Of a DNA stretch of 64,000 bases, positions 7,454 to 16,313 are shown piece after piece. Positions within the stretch are counted from its first letter, which is position 1. Every line of letters starts with the position of its first letter. The translations under genes and the position numbers were made by a program. The DNA is from UBA10649 sp965278945. GTDB lineage: Bacteria > Actinomycetota > Actinomycetes > S36-B12. The notes under the pieces are model-generated. The model saw only the letters and a list, made by a program, of their open reading frames with translations. It had not been told where the DNA came from and made no database searches. The stretch covers positions 3,224,001 to 3,288,000 of the forward strand of contig OZ257128.1 in NCBI GenBank assembly GCA_965278945.1, given 5' to 3'.

Positions 7454-9415
7454 TCAGTCTTCGTTGGTGCTCGTCGCGAGGCCGGTGGTGATGAGTGCCA
7501 TGACGTTCGGGTCGGCCAGTGTCGTGGCGTCGCCGAGGGTGCGGTGCTCGGCGACGTCGCGTAGGAGTCGGCGCATGATCTTGCCCGAGCGGGTCTTGGG
7601 CAGCTCGGCGACGACGAGGATCTGTCGGGGTTTGGCGATGGGTCCGATCTCGTGGGCGACGTGGTCGCGCAGTTCCTTGCTGATCGCGGCTCCATCGTGT
7701 CCATCTACCCCGCCTCGGAGGATCACAAACGCGACGATGCCCTGACCGGTGGTGTCGTCATTGGCACCCACTACGGCGGCCTCGGCGACCTTGGGGTGGG
7801 ACACGAGGGCGGACTCGACCTCGGTGGTGGAGATGCGGTGCCCGGAGATGTTCATGACGTCGTCGACGCGACCGAGCAGCCAGATCGCGCCGTCGTCGTC
7901 GAGCTTGGCGCCGTCTCCGGCGAAGTAGACCCCGTCCCAACGGGACCAGTAGGTGTCGACGTAGCGCTGGTCGTCTCCCCAGATGCCGCGCAGCATCGCC
8001 GGCCACGGCTCGTCCAGGATCAGGTACCCGCCCCCGCCATTGCCGACGGGCACGCCGGCGTCGTCGACGACCTGGGCGCCGATCCCGGGCAGGGGTCCCA
8101 TCGCCGAGCCGGGCTTGGTCGCGGTCACCCCCGGCAGCGGGGCGATCATGATCGCGCCGGTCTCGGTCTGCCACCAGGTGTCCACGATCGGGCACCGGTC
8201 ACCACCGATGACGTGGCGGTACCACATCCACGCCTCGGGGTTGATGGGCTCGCCGACCGACCCGAGCAGGCGCAGGCTGGACAGGTCGTGCGCGGCGGGC
8301 AGCTCGTCTCCCCACTTCATGAACGTGCGGATCGCCGTCGGCGCGGTGTACAGGATCGACACCCGGTGCCGCTCGACGATGTCCCAGAACCGGTCCTTGC
8401 CCGGGGTGTCCGGGGTGCCCTCGTAGACCACCTGCGTGACCCGGTTCGCCAGCGGCCCGTACACGATGTAGGAGTGCCCGGTGACCCAGCCGATGTCCGC
8501 GGTGCACCAGTACACGTCGGTATCGGGCTTCAGGTCGAACACGACCCGGTGCGTGTACGCCGCCTGCGTCAGGTACCCGCCCGAGGTGTGCAGGATCCCC
8601 TTCGGCTTCCCCGTGGTACCCGAGGTGTACAGGATGAACAGCGGGTGCTCCGCGTCGAAGAACTCCGGGGCGTGCGTATCGGCCTGGCGCTCGGTGATGT
8701 CGTGCCACCACACGTCGCGGCCCTCGGTCCACTCCACGTCGTTGCCGGTGCGCTTGACGACCAGCACGTGCTCGATCGATGGTGACGCCGCCACCGCCTC
8801 GTCGACCGCCGGCTTGAGAGCCATCACCGACCCACGCCGGTTCTGCCCGTCGGCGGTGATCACCACCTTCGCCTGCGCGTCGTCGATCCGGCTGCGCAGG
8901 GCCTCGGCGGAGAACCCGGCGAACACCACCGAATGCGGGGCACCGATCCGCGCGCACGCCAGCATCGCCACGATCGCCTCGGGAATCATCGGCATATAGA
9001 TCGCCACCCGGTCGCCAGCGACCACGCCCAGCTCGGCCAGTGCATGCGCCGCGCGCGCCACCTCGACCTGCAGCTGCGCGTACGTCACGTCGCGGCGGTC
9101 ACCGGGCTCGCCCTCGAACCGGATCGCGACCTGATCGCCATGCCCGGACTCCACGTGCCGGTCCACGCAGTTGTAGGACACGTTGAGCTTGCCGCCCACG
9201 AACCAGCGCGCGAACGGGGCGTTCGACCAGTCCAGCACCTCCCCGAACGGCTCGGCCCAGTCCAGCGCGCCCGCCTGCTCGGCCCAGAACGCCAGCCGGT
9301 CCGCCGACGCCGCGTCATACAACGCAGCCGTCGCATTCGCCTGGCCCGCGAATTCCGCGGACGGCGGGAACACCCGGTCCTCATGCAGCAAGTTCTCTAG
9401 CGCCTCGTGGCTCAC
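7454..9415 (-). CDS. acs: Acetyl-CoA synthetase (AMP-forming)
   Basis: This 653-residue ANL-superfamily enzyme converts acetate, ATP and CoA to acetyl-CoA. It has the P-loop YTSGTTGKPKG, the WWQTETG motif of acetate/propionate enzymes, YFAGDGA, and the C-terminal KTRSGKIMRR whose last active lysine is the usual acetylation site. Length matches Acs (about 650). GTG at 9415 is chosen because GGAAGGGG precedes it by about 6 bases; an in-frame start 60 bases upstream would run into the divergent promoter. It heads the minus-strand run with nhaA. Regulation by lysine acetylation is known for the family, not shown here. Confidence 0.95.
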   Translation of the reverse strand: MSHEALENLLHEDRVFPPSAEFAGQANATAALYDAASADRLAFWAEQAGALDWAEPFGEVLDWSNAPFARWFVGGKLNVSYNCVDRHVESGHGDQVAIRFEGEPGDRRDVTYAQLQVEVARAAHALAELGVVAGDRVAIYMPMIPEAIVAMLACARIGAPHSVVFAGFSAEALRSRIDDAQAKVVITADGQNRRGSVMALKPAVDEAVAASPSIEHVLVVKRTGNDVEWTEGRDVWWHDITERQADTHAPEFFDAEHPLFILYTSGTTGKPKGILHTSGGYLTQAAYTHRVVFDLKPDTDVYWCTADIGWVTGHSYIVYGPLANRVTQVVYEGTPDTPGKDRFWDIVERHRVSILYTAPTAIRTFMKWGDELPAAHDLSSLRLLGSVGEPINPEAWMWYRHVIGGDRCPIVDTWWQTETGAIMIAPLPGVTATKPGSAMGPLPGIGAQVVDDAGVPVGNGGGGYLILDEPWPAMLRGIWGDDQRYVDTYWSRWDGVYFAGDGAKLDDDGAIWLLGRVDDVMNISGHRISTTEVESALVSHPKVAEAAVVGANDDTTGQGIVAFVILRGGVDGHDGAAISKELRDHVAHEIGPIAKPRQILVVAELPKTRSGKIMRRLLRDVAEHRTLGDATTLADPNVMALITTGLATSTNED

Positions 9416-9487
9416 GTCGCCCCTTCCACCGTCGATGACTCGCAACCTAGCCAACCCTGATTCGCCGCGTGGCACTAGCGTCGACCC

Positions 9488-10258
9488 GTGCGCGCCAGAT
9501 CAGCCGATCCGCTCGCCGCTCTCGCGACCGATGTCGAGGTTGCCGCGGCCGTCGCTGCTGCGCGCGGTGAGGTCGACGCGCTCCTGTGGCGCCGGGATAT
9601 CCGCTCGGCCGCCGCGGACGTCGCAGCGGCCTCGGTCGAGCGCGGCGCCCGCGACTCGGCGGCCATCGATGGCGCGGACCTCGCCGTGACGGATTCCTCG
9701 CCCATGGGCCGGGTCCTCGAGGCGGCGCTGCGCCTGACCGGCGAGATCCCGGGCCAGGTGGACGTGTTCTCGACGTCACCGCTGCAGGCGCTGGCTCACC
9801 TGAACGCGATCGTGGCGCACGGATTCGTTCCTGCCGACGAGCTCGGCCGTCCGCGGAGCAACGATGTCGCCGACGATCCGCTCAATCTCGGCCCGCTGCT
9901 GTCGGCTCCCGCAGCGGCGCAGCGACTCACCGGACTCGCGCAACTGCTCACCGAGCCCACCGAAGCACCCGCTCTCGTGGTGGCAGCGATTGCGCACGCC
10001 GAGCTCGCGTCGGTCCGCCCGTTCGCCTGGGGCTCGGGACTCCTGGCGCGGGCCTCCGTCCGCCTGGTTCTTGCCAGCCGAGGCGTTGATCCCTCGCTGT
10101 TCAGCATTCCCGAGCACGGCATGTTCGAGATGGGACGTCCGGCCTACGTGAATGCCCTGCGCGCGTACTCGACGGGCACCTCCGCGGGTGTCTCGACGTG
10201 GATCGTGTGGCAGGCGACGGCAATTGCACTCGGAGCGAAGGCGGTGGTGGTGCCGTGA
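9488..10258 (+). CDS. Fic-like protein with a degenerate active site
   Basis: A 256-residue mostly helical protein. Residues 176-189 (VRPFAWGSGLLARA) line up with the Fic core HPFxxGNGRxxR, but the catalytic His is Arg (177) and the GNGR becomes GSGL. An upstream segment with Ser/Ala/Ile (DSAAIDG, 56-62) resembles the inhibitory or flap region of Fic proteins. AMP transfer therefore looks unlikely. Such proteins are often called oxidoreductases in actinobacteria without evidence. The GTG start is 72 bp from the divergent acs. Its stop overlaps the GTG of the MFS gene, so the two are coupled. Function unknown. Confidence 0.6.
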   Translation: MRARSADPLAALATDVEVAAAVAAARGEVDALLWRRDIRSAAADVAAASVERGARDSAAIDGADLAVTDSSPMGRVLEAALRLTGEIPGQVDVFSTSPLQALAHLNAIVAHGFVPADELGRPRSNDVADDPLNLGPLLSAPAAAQRLTGLAQLLTEPTEAPALVVAAIAHAELASVRPFAWGSGLLARASVRLVLASRGVDPSLFSIPEHGMFEMGRPAYVNALRAYSTGTSAGVSTWIVWQATAIALGAKAVVVP

Positions 10259-11649
10259 GCAGCGCGCGGCCGCCAATCGGGAAGGCGTTCCTTCCGTTCC
10301 TTCCCGTCGCACTCGCACTGGTGTGCATCCAGATCGACTTCTTCTCCCTCGGCCTCGCGCTGCCCGTCATCGCCCGCGACTTCGGCACCACGACGACGGA
10401 CCTGCAGTGGGCTCTGAGCGGCTACATGCTCACGCTCGGCTCGCTGATGATCCCGGCCAGTCGGCTGGCCGACCTGATCGGCCGCAAGCGCGTGCTCATG
10501 GCCGGTGTCGCGGTCTTCGGTCTCGCCTCCTTGGCCTGCGGCCTGTCGACAAGCTCGGAGATGCTGGTGGCCTTCCGAGTCCTCCAGGGCATCGGTGGCG
10601 CGATGATCCTGCCCGTCGCGTTCTCGCTGGTCACGAACGCCACCGATCCCGCGATTAGGCCGCGGATTCTTGGCATGCTGCTGGCGATCGCCGCGGTGGG
10701 AACGGCGATCGGGCCTCTGCTCGGTGGCACTCTCGCGTCCTCCGTCGGATGGCGCTGGGTGTTCTTCGTCAACGTGCCAGTGGCCATCGTCGCGCTCGCC
10801 TGGGGAAGCCGCACTCTCGTCAACACGAAGGAAGCCGGAGGTCACCGCCTTCGCCAGCTCGACTGGCTCGGTGCCGGGCTCATCGTCATCGCGGTTGGCC
10901 TGATCAGCCTGGGGATCGATGCCATCTCGGGGGTCGGGTTCCTGGTGCTCTCGACCATCGCGTTGCTGGTGGTCGGGATCGTCGCGCTCGTCTCCTTCCT
11001 CTTGCACGAGCGCAAGGCTCCGTGGCCGATGGTCAGTCGCGACCTCATGCGCCAGGGCTCGTTCTGGTCGCTGGTCGGAGCCGGCAGCTTCGCCAACGGC
11101 TGCTTCGGAATCTTCATCATCGTCACGGTGATCAAGTTCCAGCAGGTCTACGGGCTGTCGGCTGCTCAAGCGGGTCTGGCGTTCGTCTGCGCGGCCATTG
11201 CTCAGGCGCTGTGCGGGCCGATCTCTGGACGGCTCGCGGGCAAGGTCCCCGGTGGCCAGGTGATGGCGGTCAGCATCATCGTCGGGGGCCTCGGATTCGT
11301 GCTCATGGCGCTCTCCGACTACCTTGCGCTCGACCTCGTCGCCCTCCTGATCTGCGGTCTGGGCTTCGGCATGGGCTTCACCTTCACCAACGTGGCAACG
11401 CAGAGCGTGTTGCCCGAGGACCTGGCCGGCCAGGCGTCGGGCGTCTCGCTGACGTGCATGGTCACGATCGGCGGCCTGGCCGTGGTGATCGGTGCGATGG
11501 CGCTCGAGTTGGCCGGTGGCGCGACCGATATGGGCGGTGCCACGGTCTCCGTGTTCCTGTGGACCGGTCTCCTCGCCGTTCTCGTCGGGCTCGTGTTCGG
11601 CTGGACGCAGCGGCGCGACCGCATCGCGGCTGTGGCGGCCAAGGCATGA
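10255..11649 (+). CDS. MFS transporter, DHA2-like
   Basis: A 464-residue multi-helix membrane protein. Motif A is present as SRLADLIGRKR, motif C region as GTAIGPLLGG, and about 14 hydrophobic segments can be counted. The N-terminal helix keeps IDFFSLGLALPVIARDFG in place of the usual D1. This is a proton-coupled exporter family; the substrate is unknown. GTG at 10255 is chosen because it overlaps the Fic-like stop (GTGA); an earlier in-frame start would lie inside that gene. The stop overlaps the ATG of the mutarotase gene, making a tightly coupled three-gene unit. Confidence 0.85.
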   Translation: MSSARPPIGKAFLPFLPVALALVCIQIDFFSLGLALPVIARDFGTTTTDLQWALSGYMLTLGSLMIPASRLADLIGRKRVLMAGVAVFGLASLACGLSTSSEMLVAFRVLQGIGGAMILPVAFSLVTNATDPAIRPRILGMLLAIAAVGTAIGPLLGGTLASSVGWRWVFFVNVPVAIVALAWGSRTLVNTKEAGGHRLRQLDWLGAGLIVIAVGLISLGIDAISGVGFLVLSTIALLVVGIVALVSFLLHERKAPWPMVSRDLMRQGSFWSLVGAGSFANGCFGIFIIVTVIKFQQVYGLSAAQAGLAFVCAAIAQALCGPISGRLAGKVPGGQVMAVSIIVGGLGFVLMALSDYLALDLVALLICGLGFGMGFTFTNVATQSVLPEDLAGQASGVSLTCMVTIGGLAVVIGAMALELAGGATDMGGATVSVFLWTGLLAVLVGLVFGWTQRRDRIAAVAAKA

Positions 11650-12488
11650 GCCTGCCGGCGCCCGTCGTGCTTTCCGCAGCGGGTGGCACCGGGGCTGTCT
11701 ACGAGCACGGAGCGCACCTGACGTCTTGGACGCCCGAGGGGCACGCACCCGTGCTGTGGGTCAGTGCCCTCGCGCGGTTCATGCCGGGCGTGGCGATCAG
11801 GGGCGGGGTGCCGATCGTGTTCCCGTGGTTCGGGCCCGGACGATCCGGGGATCTCACTCCCGCTCACGGCTTCGCACGAACGCAGCCCTGGCGCATCGTC
11901 GATGCCGGTACCGACGGTGACGACGCGACCGCGGTGTTTGAACTCAGCGGCGACGGGAGAGCCGAACCGAACTTCCCCTCCGCATTCTCGGCTCGGTACG
12001 AGATCCGGCTCGGGCGAACGTTGCAGTTGGCGCTTACCGTGGTGAACCGCGACGAGCAGCCGTTCTCCTTCGAGGAGGCTTTGCACGCCTACTACCGCGT
12101 GGGTGATGTGCGCCGGGTAGTCGTCGAGGGCCTGGACGGCTGCTCTTACCTCGACCAGGCCGATGCGAATGGGCTGACCACCAAGGTCCAGTCCGGGAAC
12201 GTCACTTTCCTAGCCGAGACCGACCGCATCTACGAGTCCTCGGGCTCCGTACGCGTGATCGACGAGGCACTTGGGCGCGTGCTCGTCATCGAGAAGCAGA
12301 ACTCGGCGAGCAGCGTCATCTGGAATCCGTGGGCCGACAAGGCGCATCGCATGGCGGACTTCGGCGATGACGAATGGCCGTCGATGGTCTGCGTCGAGGG
12401 CGGCAACCTTCGTGCTGGCGCCGTGGAACTGGTTCCGGGCGAGCAGCACACGATGCGCTACTCGGTGAGGGTCGAGGAACTCGCCTAG
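11646..12488 (+). CDS. D-hexose-6-phosphate mutarotase (YeaD-like aldose epimerase)
   Basis: This 280-residue protein is of the galactose-mutarotase fold. It has RGGVPIVFPWFGP (about 52-64), HGFAR (75-79) and EALHAYYRVGD (about 144-154), the conserved strands carrying the catalytic His and Glu of YeaD-type enzymes. These interconvert alpha and beta anomers of glucose-6-phosphate in the cytosol. The ATG overlaps the MFS stop (ATGA). At the other end it converges with the HAD phosphatase gene and overlaps it by 4 bases. Sugar specificity is inferred from the family. Confidence 0.85.
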   Translation: MSLPAPVVLSAAGGTGAVYEHGAHLTSWTPEGHAPVLWVSALARFMPGVAIRGGVPIVFPWFGPGRSGDLTPAHGFARTQPWRIVDAGTDGDDATAVFELSGDGRAEPNFPSAFSARYEIRLGRTLQLALTVVNRDEQPFSFEEALHAYYRVGDVRRVVVEGLDGCSYLDQADANGLTTKVQSGNVTFLAETDRIYESSGSVRVIDEALGRVLVIEKQNSASSVIWNPWADKAHRMADFGDDEWPSMVCVEGGNLRAGAVELVPGEQHTMRYSVRVEELA

Positions 12489-13276
12489 GCGCGAGTCAGG
12501 CGCCGGCGCGCGTACCAAGCGACGCCGAGTGCAACGGCGCCAATCGCCACCACGCTGCCGGCAGCGACCGCCTGCTTGCGGTCGATGTGCGAGCGCATCG
12601 CGACCGGCCTGGCGAACTTCATGATCGGCCACTCGCGCTCGATGGCGACCTTGCGGAGTTCGCCGTCGGGGTTGACGACTACGGGATTGCCGACCGCCTC
12701 GAGCATCGGCAGGTCTGTGTGCGAGTCGCTGTAGGCGTAGGAGATCGACAGGTCATAGCCACGTTCCGTTGCGAGCGCGCGCATTGCCTCGGCCTTGCCC
12801 TCGCCGTACGCGTAGAAGGTGATCTCGCCGGTGTAGCGGCCGTCCTCGACGCCCACCTGCGTGCCGATGGCCAGATCCGCGCCGAGCCGTGCGCCGATGG
12901 GCTCGACGATCTCGCTGCCTGAAGACGAGATGATGATGACGTCGCGGCCAGCCGCCTTGTGGAAGGCGATGAGCTCAACCGCCTCCTCGAAGACGATGGG
13001 ATCGACGATCGCGTCCAGGGTCTCGTCGACGATCGACGACACCTTCGCGACGTCCCACCCGGCGACGAGCTTCGACATGTACTCGCGCATGGACTCCATC
13101 TGCTCGTGGTCGGCACCAGCGGCGAGATAGACGAACTGCGCGTAAGCGCTGCGGACCACGTCACTGCGACCGATGAGGCCCTCGCGGTAGAACGGGCGCG
13201 CGAACGCGAACGAACTCGACTTCGCCAGGATCGTCTTGTCCAGGTCGAAGAAGGCGGCGGACGCGGAACCGGTCAC
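12485..13276 (-). CDS. HAD-IB family phosphatase, SerB-like, membrane-anchored
   Basis: A 263-residue protein beginning with the HAD motif I DLDKT (Asp11/Asp13). Motif II is IIISSSGSE and motif III/IV is YSDSHTDLPML. This is the HAD-IB subfamily close to phosphoserine phosphatase, equivalent in position to Rv3661. A hydrophobic helix near residues 234-256 followed by RRR suggests a C-terminal membrane anchor with the domain in the cytosol. The start is GTG at 13276, since the HAD motif follows at once and there is no room for a longer N-terminus. It is divergent from the tad operon. Substrate unknown; HAD-IB proteins are often phosphoserine or lipid-linked phosphate hydrolases. Confidence 0.82.
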   Translation of the reverse strand: MTGSASAAFFDLDKTILAKSSSFAFARPFYREGLIGRSDVVRSAYAQFVYLAAGADHEQMESMREYMSKLVAGWDVAKVSSIVDETLDAIVDPIVFEEAVELIAFHKAAGRDVIIISSSGSEIVEPIGARLGADLAIGTQVGVEDGRYTGEITFYAYGEGKAEAMRALATERGYDLSISYAYSDSHTDLPMLEAVGNPVVVNPDGELRKVAIEREWPIMKFARPVAMRSHIDRKQAVAAGSVVAIGAVALGVAWYARRRLTRA

Positions 13277-13396
13277 GGGATGACGGTAGCGCGGCCGGGC
13301 CGAAACAGCATGTTCCACAAGCCGGCGGCGCCCGTGCCTGTCCACAGTCCGCGGACCATGTGGGCCAGGGGCGATGCACGGAGCAACTCTCGTCGG

Positions 13397-14455
13397 ATGA
13401 ACGCGCGGCGGCCCTTGCTCATCAGTGGCGACTCGGACCTCATCGACGACGTGCTTCGACTCGCGGCCGCGAACGGGATCGAGGTCCATCTCGCGAGCGA
13501 CGCCGTGTCCGCGCGCAGCCACTGGCAGCTGGCGCCACTTGTCATCGTCGGCACCGACGTCGCGGGCGCGGTCGCGAGTTCTCGGATGGCGCGCCGTCGC
13601 GATGTCGTGCTGGTCACCCGCGAGCCCACGCCCGAGACCTGGGAATGCGCGGTCGACATCGGAGCCGAGCATGTGGTCGCCCTCCCGGAAGCCGAGCGCT
13701 GGCTCATCGACCGGCTCGCCGACAGCGGCGAGGGCCCGACACGGGGCGGCCGTGTCGTCGCCGTCGTTGGCTCCGGCGGGGGAGCAGGTGCGTCGACGTT
13801 CGCCGCGACGCTCGCCGTCGTTGCCGCGGCTCGCTCGTTGCGCGTCCTGCTCGTCGATGCGGATCCGACTGGCGGGGGGCTCGACGTCCTGCTGGGGATC
13901 GAGGACGTACCCGGCGTCCGTTGGCCGGACCTCGCCGAGTCGCGCGGCCGGATCGGCAGCGACTCGCTCGGCGGCGCGTTGCCGGCCGCGCAAGGAGTTG
14001 CGGTGCTGTCGTGGGGCAGGACCGGAGCGGTCACGCTCGCTCCCGAGGGCATGTCCGCGGTCCTCGACGCTGGCGTGCGCGGCTATGACCTGGTCATCGT
14101 GGATACGCCTCGGCACCGCGACGCACTGACCGACACGGTGCTGTCGCATGCCCGCGAGGCCCTGCTCGTCACGACCAATCGCGTGCGGTCGGTGTCCGCG
14201 GCCGCGCGAATCCTCGAGATCCTGCGCGCGCGATGCTCGGCGACATCGCTGGTTCTCCGCGACGTTCCCAGGGGCGTGCAGGACGACGCGGTTCTCGCGG
14301 CACTCAACGTCGCCGTGGTCGCACGCCTGCCCGCAAGCAACGCCGTAGCTGGTCGCGCGGACGAGGGCGAGCCGCCTGCGGTGCGCGACGCGTATGGCCG
14401 GGCTTGCCTCACCGCACTTCACGCGATCGTCGAAGGGCTCGGCAACGCGGCATGA
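13397..14455 (+). CDS. Ssd/CpaE-like ParA-family ATPase, first gene of the tad operon
   Basis: A 352-residue protein. The N-terminal receiver-like part (1-110) is followed by a MinD/ParA domain with a deviant Walker A GSGGGAGAST (125-134) that lacks the signature lysine, and a Walker A' partner LLVDADPTGG (151-160). This matches the septum-site-determining (Ssd, Rv3660c) group, in which CpaE-like proteins place the pilus machine. The ATG at 13397 fits homologue length; ATG at 13358 is possible. Its stop overlaps the tadA ATG (ATGA). Membership of the pilus operon is clear from context; ATPase activity is doubtful given the altered P-loop. Confidence 0.82.
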   Translation: MNARRPLLISGDSDLIDDVLRLAAANGIEVHLASDAVSARSHWQLAPLVIVGTDVAGAVASSRMARRRDVVLVTREPTPETWECAVDIGAEHVVALPEAERWLIDRLADSGEGPTRGGRVVAVVGSGGGAGASTFAATLAVVAAARSLRVLLVDADPTGGGLDVLLGIEDVPGVRWPDLAESRGRIGSDSLGGALPAAQGVAVLSWGRTGAVTLAPEGMSAVLDAGVRGYDLVIVDTPRHRDALTDTVLSHAREALLVTTNRVRSVSAAARILEILRARCSATSLVLRDVPRGVQDDAVLAALNVAVVARLPASNAVAGRADEGEPPAVRDAYGRACLTALHAIVEGLGNAA

Positions 14456-15612
14456 CGCCACTTGTCGACCGAGTGCGCACCCGGCTCGTCAGCGAGCGAT
14501 CCGATGCCACTCCGTCGCGCGTCGCCGCGGCGCTTCGTGCGGAGGGTTTGGTACTGGGCGACGACGCCGTGCTCGAACTCGTGCGGACACTGAGGCAGGA
14601 GCTTGTCGGTGCCGGGCCGCTGGAGCCGCTGCTGCGCGTCCCGGGAGTCACCGACATCCTGGTGAACGGTCCCGATCAGGTGTGGATCGACAGGGGATCA
14701 GGGCTCGAACGCATGGACGTGCAGTTCTCCGGGGAATCGGACGTTCGACGACTGGCCCAGCGGCTTGCGGCGTCCGCGGGTCGTCGCCTTGACGAGGCGA
14801 GCCCGTTTGTCGACGCCCGACTGCCCTCGGGGATGCGCCTGCACTGCGTCCTGCCGCCCATCGCGAGCGCCGGCACCCTCATCTCCTTGCGCGTGCCGAA
14901 CCGTCGGGCCTTCACCGTCGACGAGCTCATCGAGCGGGGAACGCTCGACGCTATGGCGGCCGAGTGGATCCAGCGTGTCATCGCGCATCGCCTCGCGTTC
15001 TTGATCTGCGGAGGGACCGGCACTGGGAAGACGACCGTGCTGTCGACGCTGCTCGGTCTCGTTCCGCGTGACGAACGGATCGTCATCGTCGAGGACTCGT
15101 CCGAACTGGCACCCGATCATGAGCACGCGGTCTGCCTGCAGTCTCGAACGATGAACGTCGAGGGCGCAGGCGTCGTCACGCTGAGAGACCTCGTGCGGCA
15201 GGCGCTGCGCATGAGACCCGATCGAGTCGTCGTCGGCGAGGTGCGCGGTGCGGAGGTCGTCGAGATGCTGTCGTCGATGAACACCGGCCACGAGGGAGGG
15301 TGCGGAACCGTTCATGCCAATTCGGCTGCCGACGTGCCAGCACGTCTTGAGGCGCTTGGTCTGATGGCCGGCCTGGATCGGCTCGCCACCCATGCCCTCG
15401 TCGGCGCGGGCATCGACGTCATCTTGCATCTCGAGCGTGGCGCCGACGGCCGCCGCGTGCTTGAGGGCATCTATGCGCTGACTCGAGGCGACGACGGCTT
15501 CGTGCGATCTGTCCCCGCGATCGTCAGGACCGGCTCGAGGCTGGCCGAAATGGAGGGAGCGGCCCTCATCGAGGCGCGGATGGGCAGGACGAGCAAGGTC
15601 GCGAGATCGTGA
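14452..15612 (+). CDS. tadA: Flp pilus assembly ATPase TadA (CpaF)
   Basis: A 386-residue type II/IV secretion ATPase. Walker A GGTGTGKTT is at 187-195, the Asp box around EDSSEL (214-219), Walker B VVVGEVRG (259-266), and the His box MNTGHEGGCGTVHAN (276-290). It should form the cytosolic hexamer that powers pilin assembly. N-terminal residues 40-75 (GPLEPLL...VTDILVNG) are the usual CpaF N-domain. ATGA overlap upstream and GTGA overlap downstream bind it into the tad operon. No second retraction ATPase is present, as usual for tad systems. Confidence 0.94.
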   Translation: MTPLVDRVRTRLVSERSDATPSRVAAALRAEGLVLGDDAVLELVRTLRQELVGAGPLEPLLRVPGVTDILVNGPDQVWIDRGSGLERMDVQFSGESDVRRLAQRLAASAGRRLDEASPFVDARLPSGMRLHCVLPPIASAGTLISLRVPNRRAFTVDELIERGTLDAMAAEWIQRVIAHRLAFLICGGTGTGKTTVLSTLLGLVPRDERIVIVEDSSELAPDHEHAVCLQSRTMNVEGAGVVTLRDLVRQALRMRPDRVVVGEVRGAEVVEMLSSMNTGHEGGCGTVHANSAADVPARLEALGLMAGLDRLATHALVGAGIDVILHLERGADGRRVLEGIYALTRGDDGFVRSVPAIVRTGSRLAEMEGAALIEARMGRTSKVARS

Positions 15613-16313
15613 CCACGATGGTCGCGGTGCTCCTCGTCGGGTTCGCGACGTGGTGGGCGATACCCCCGTGGAGCAGCATGCGCGCGGGAGTGATCGCCGA
15701 CGCGGACGTGATCCCCTCCGCTCCGCGATGGGCGGGGATCCGCGATCGGGCACGGGTTCGATTCGGCCCGGCCGCGCGACGGCGGTCCGCACGTGAGCGG
15801 GCGCGAACAGTCCAGGCCCTCGGCGCGTTTGCCGCCGAACTGGAGTCAGGCCAGGCGCCGACCGCAGCCCTGCTCGGGTCAGGCGGTGATCCGTCGGTCT
15901 GGCCGACCGCGGCGGCGGCGGTACCCCTGGGGGAAGACATCGCCGCTGCCCTGAGGCTCGATGCAGTGGAACGCCCCGCGCTCCTTCCGCTGGCCGCGTG
16001 CTGGAGCGTGTCCGTGTCGACGGGCACGGGTTTCGCGGCCGCGGTATCGCGCCTGGCGTCATCGGCGCGTGCTGCAGAGGTCGTCCGCGTCGATCTTGAA
16101 GGCGAGCTCGCCGGTCCGCGTGCCACCGCGCGGATGCTGACTCTCCTTCCACTGATCGGCCTCGGCTTCGGCATCATGCTCGGCTCGGATCCGCTTGCCT
16201 GGCTGCTGACCAGCGCTCCCGGCGTCGCATGCCTGATCGCTGGCATCGGGCTGACCGGCCTGGGCGCCCTATGGACTGGCCGAATTGCGGCGTCGGTAGA
16301 GCGCCTGCTGTGA
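15609..16313 (+). CDS. tadB: Type II secretion F-domain protein TadB
   Basis: A 234-residue inner-membrane protein with a hydrophobic N-terminus (2-18), a cytosolic T2SSF helical domain (about 60-170; ALGAFAAELESGQ...SVSVSTGTGFAAAVSRLA) and two C-terminal helices (175-225). TadB and TadC form the membrane platform on which TadA acts. GTG start overlaps the tadA stop; stop overlaps the tadC GTG. It is shorter than Gram-negative TadB but similar to the actinobacterial form. Confidence 0.88.
   Translation: MTTMVAVLLVGFATWWAIPPWSSMRAGVIADADVIPSAPRWAGIRDRARVRFGPAARRRSARERARTVQALGAFAAELESGQAPTAALLGSGGDPSVWPTAAAAVPLGEDIAAALRLDAVERPALLPLAACWSVSVSTGTGFAAAVSRLASSARAAEVVRVDLEGELAGPRATARMLTLLPLIGLGFGIMLGSDPLAWLLTSAPGVACLIAGIGLTGLGALWTGRIAASVERLL

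Noticed and set aside
10144..11748. 534-residue minus-strand frame
   Set aside because: Antisense to the MFS exporter; composition of Asp/Arg/Gly/His runs is typical of a shadow of hydrophobic codons.
14698..16152. 484-residue minus-strand frame over tadA/tadB
   Set aside because: Antisense to clear TadA and TadB coding sequence.
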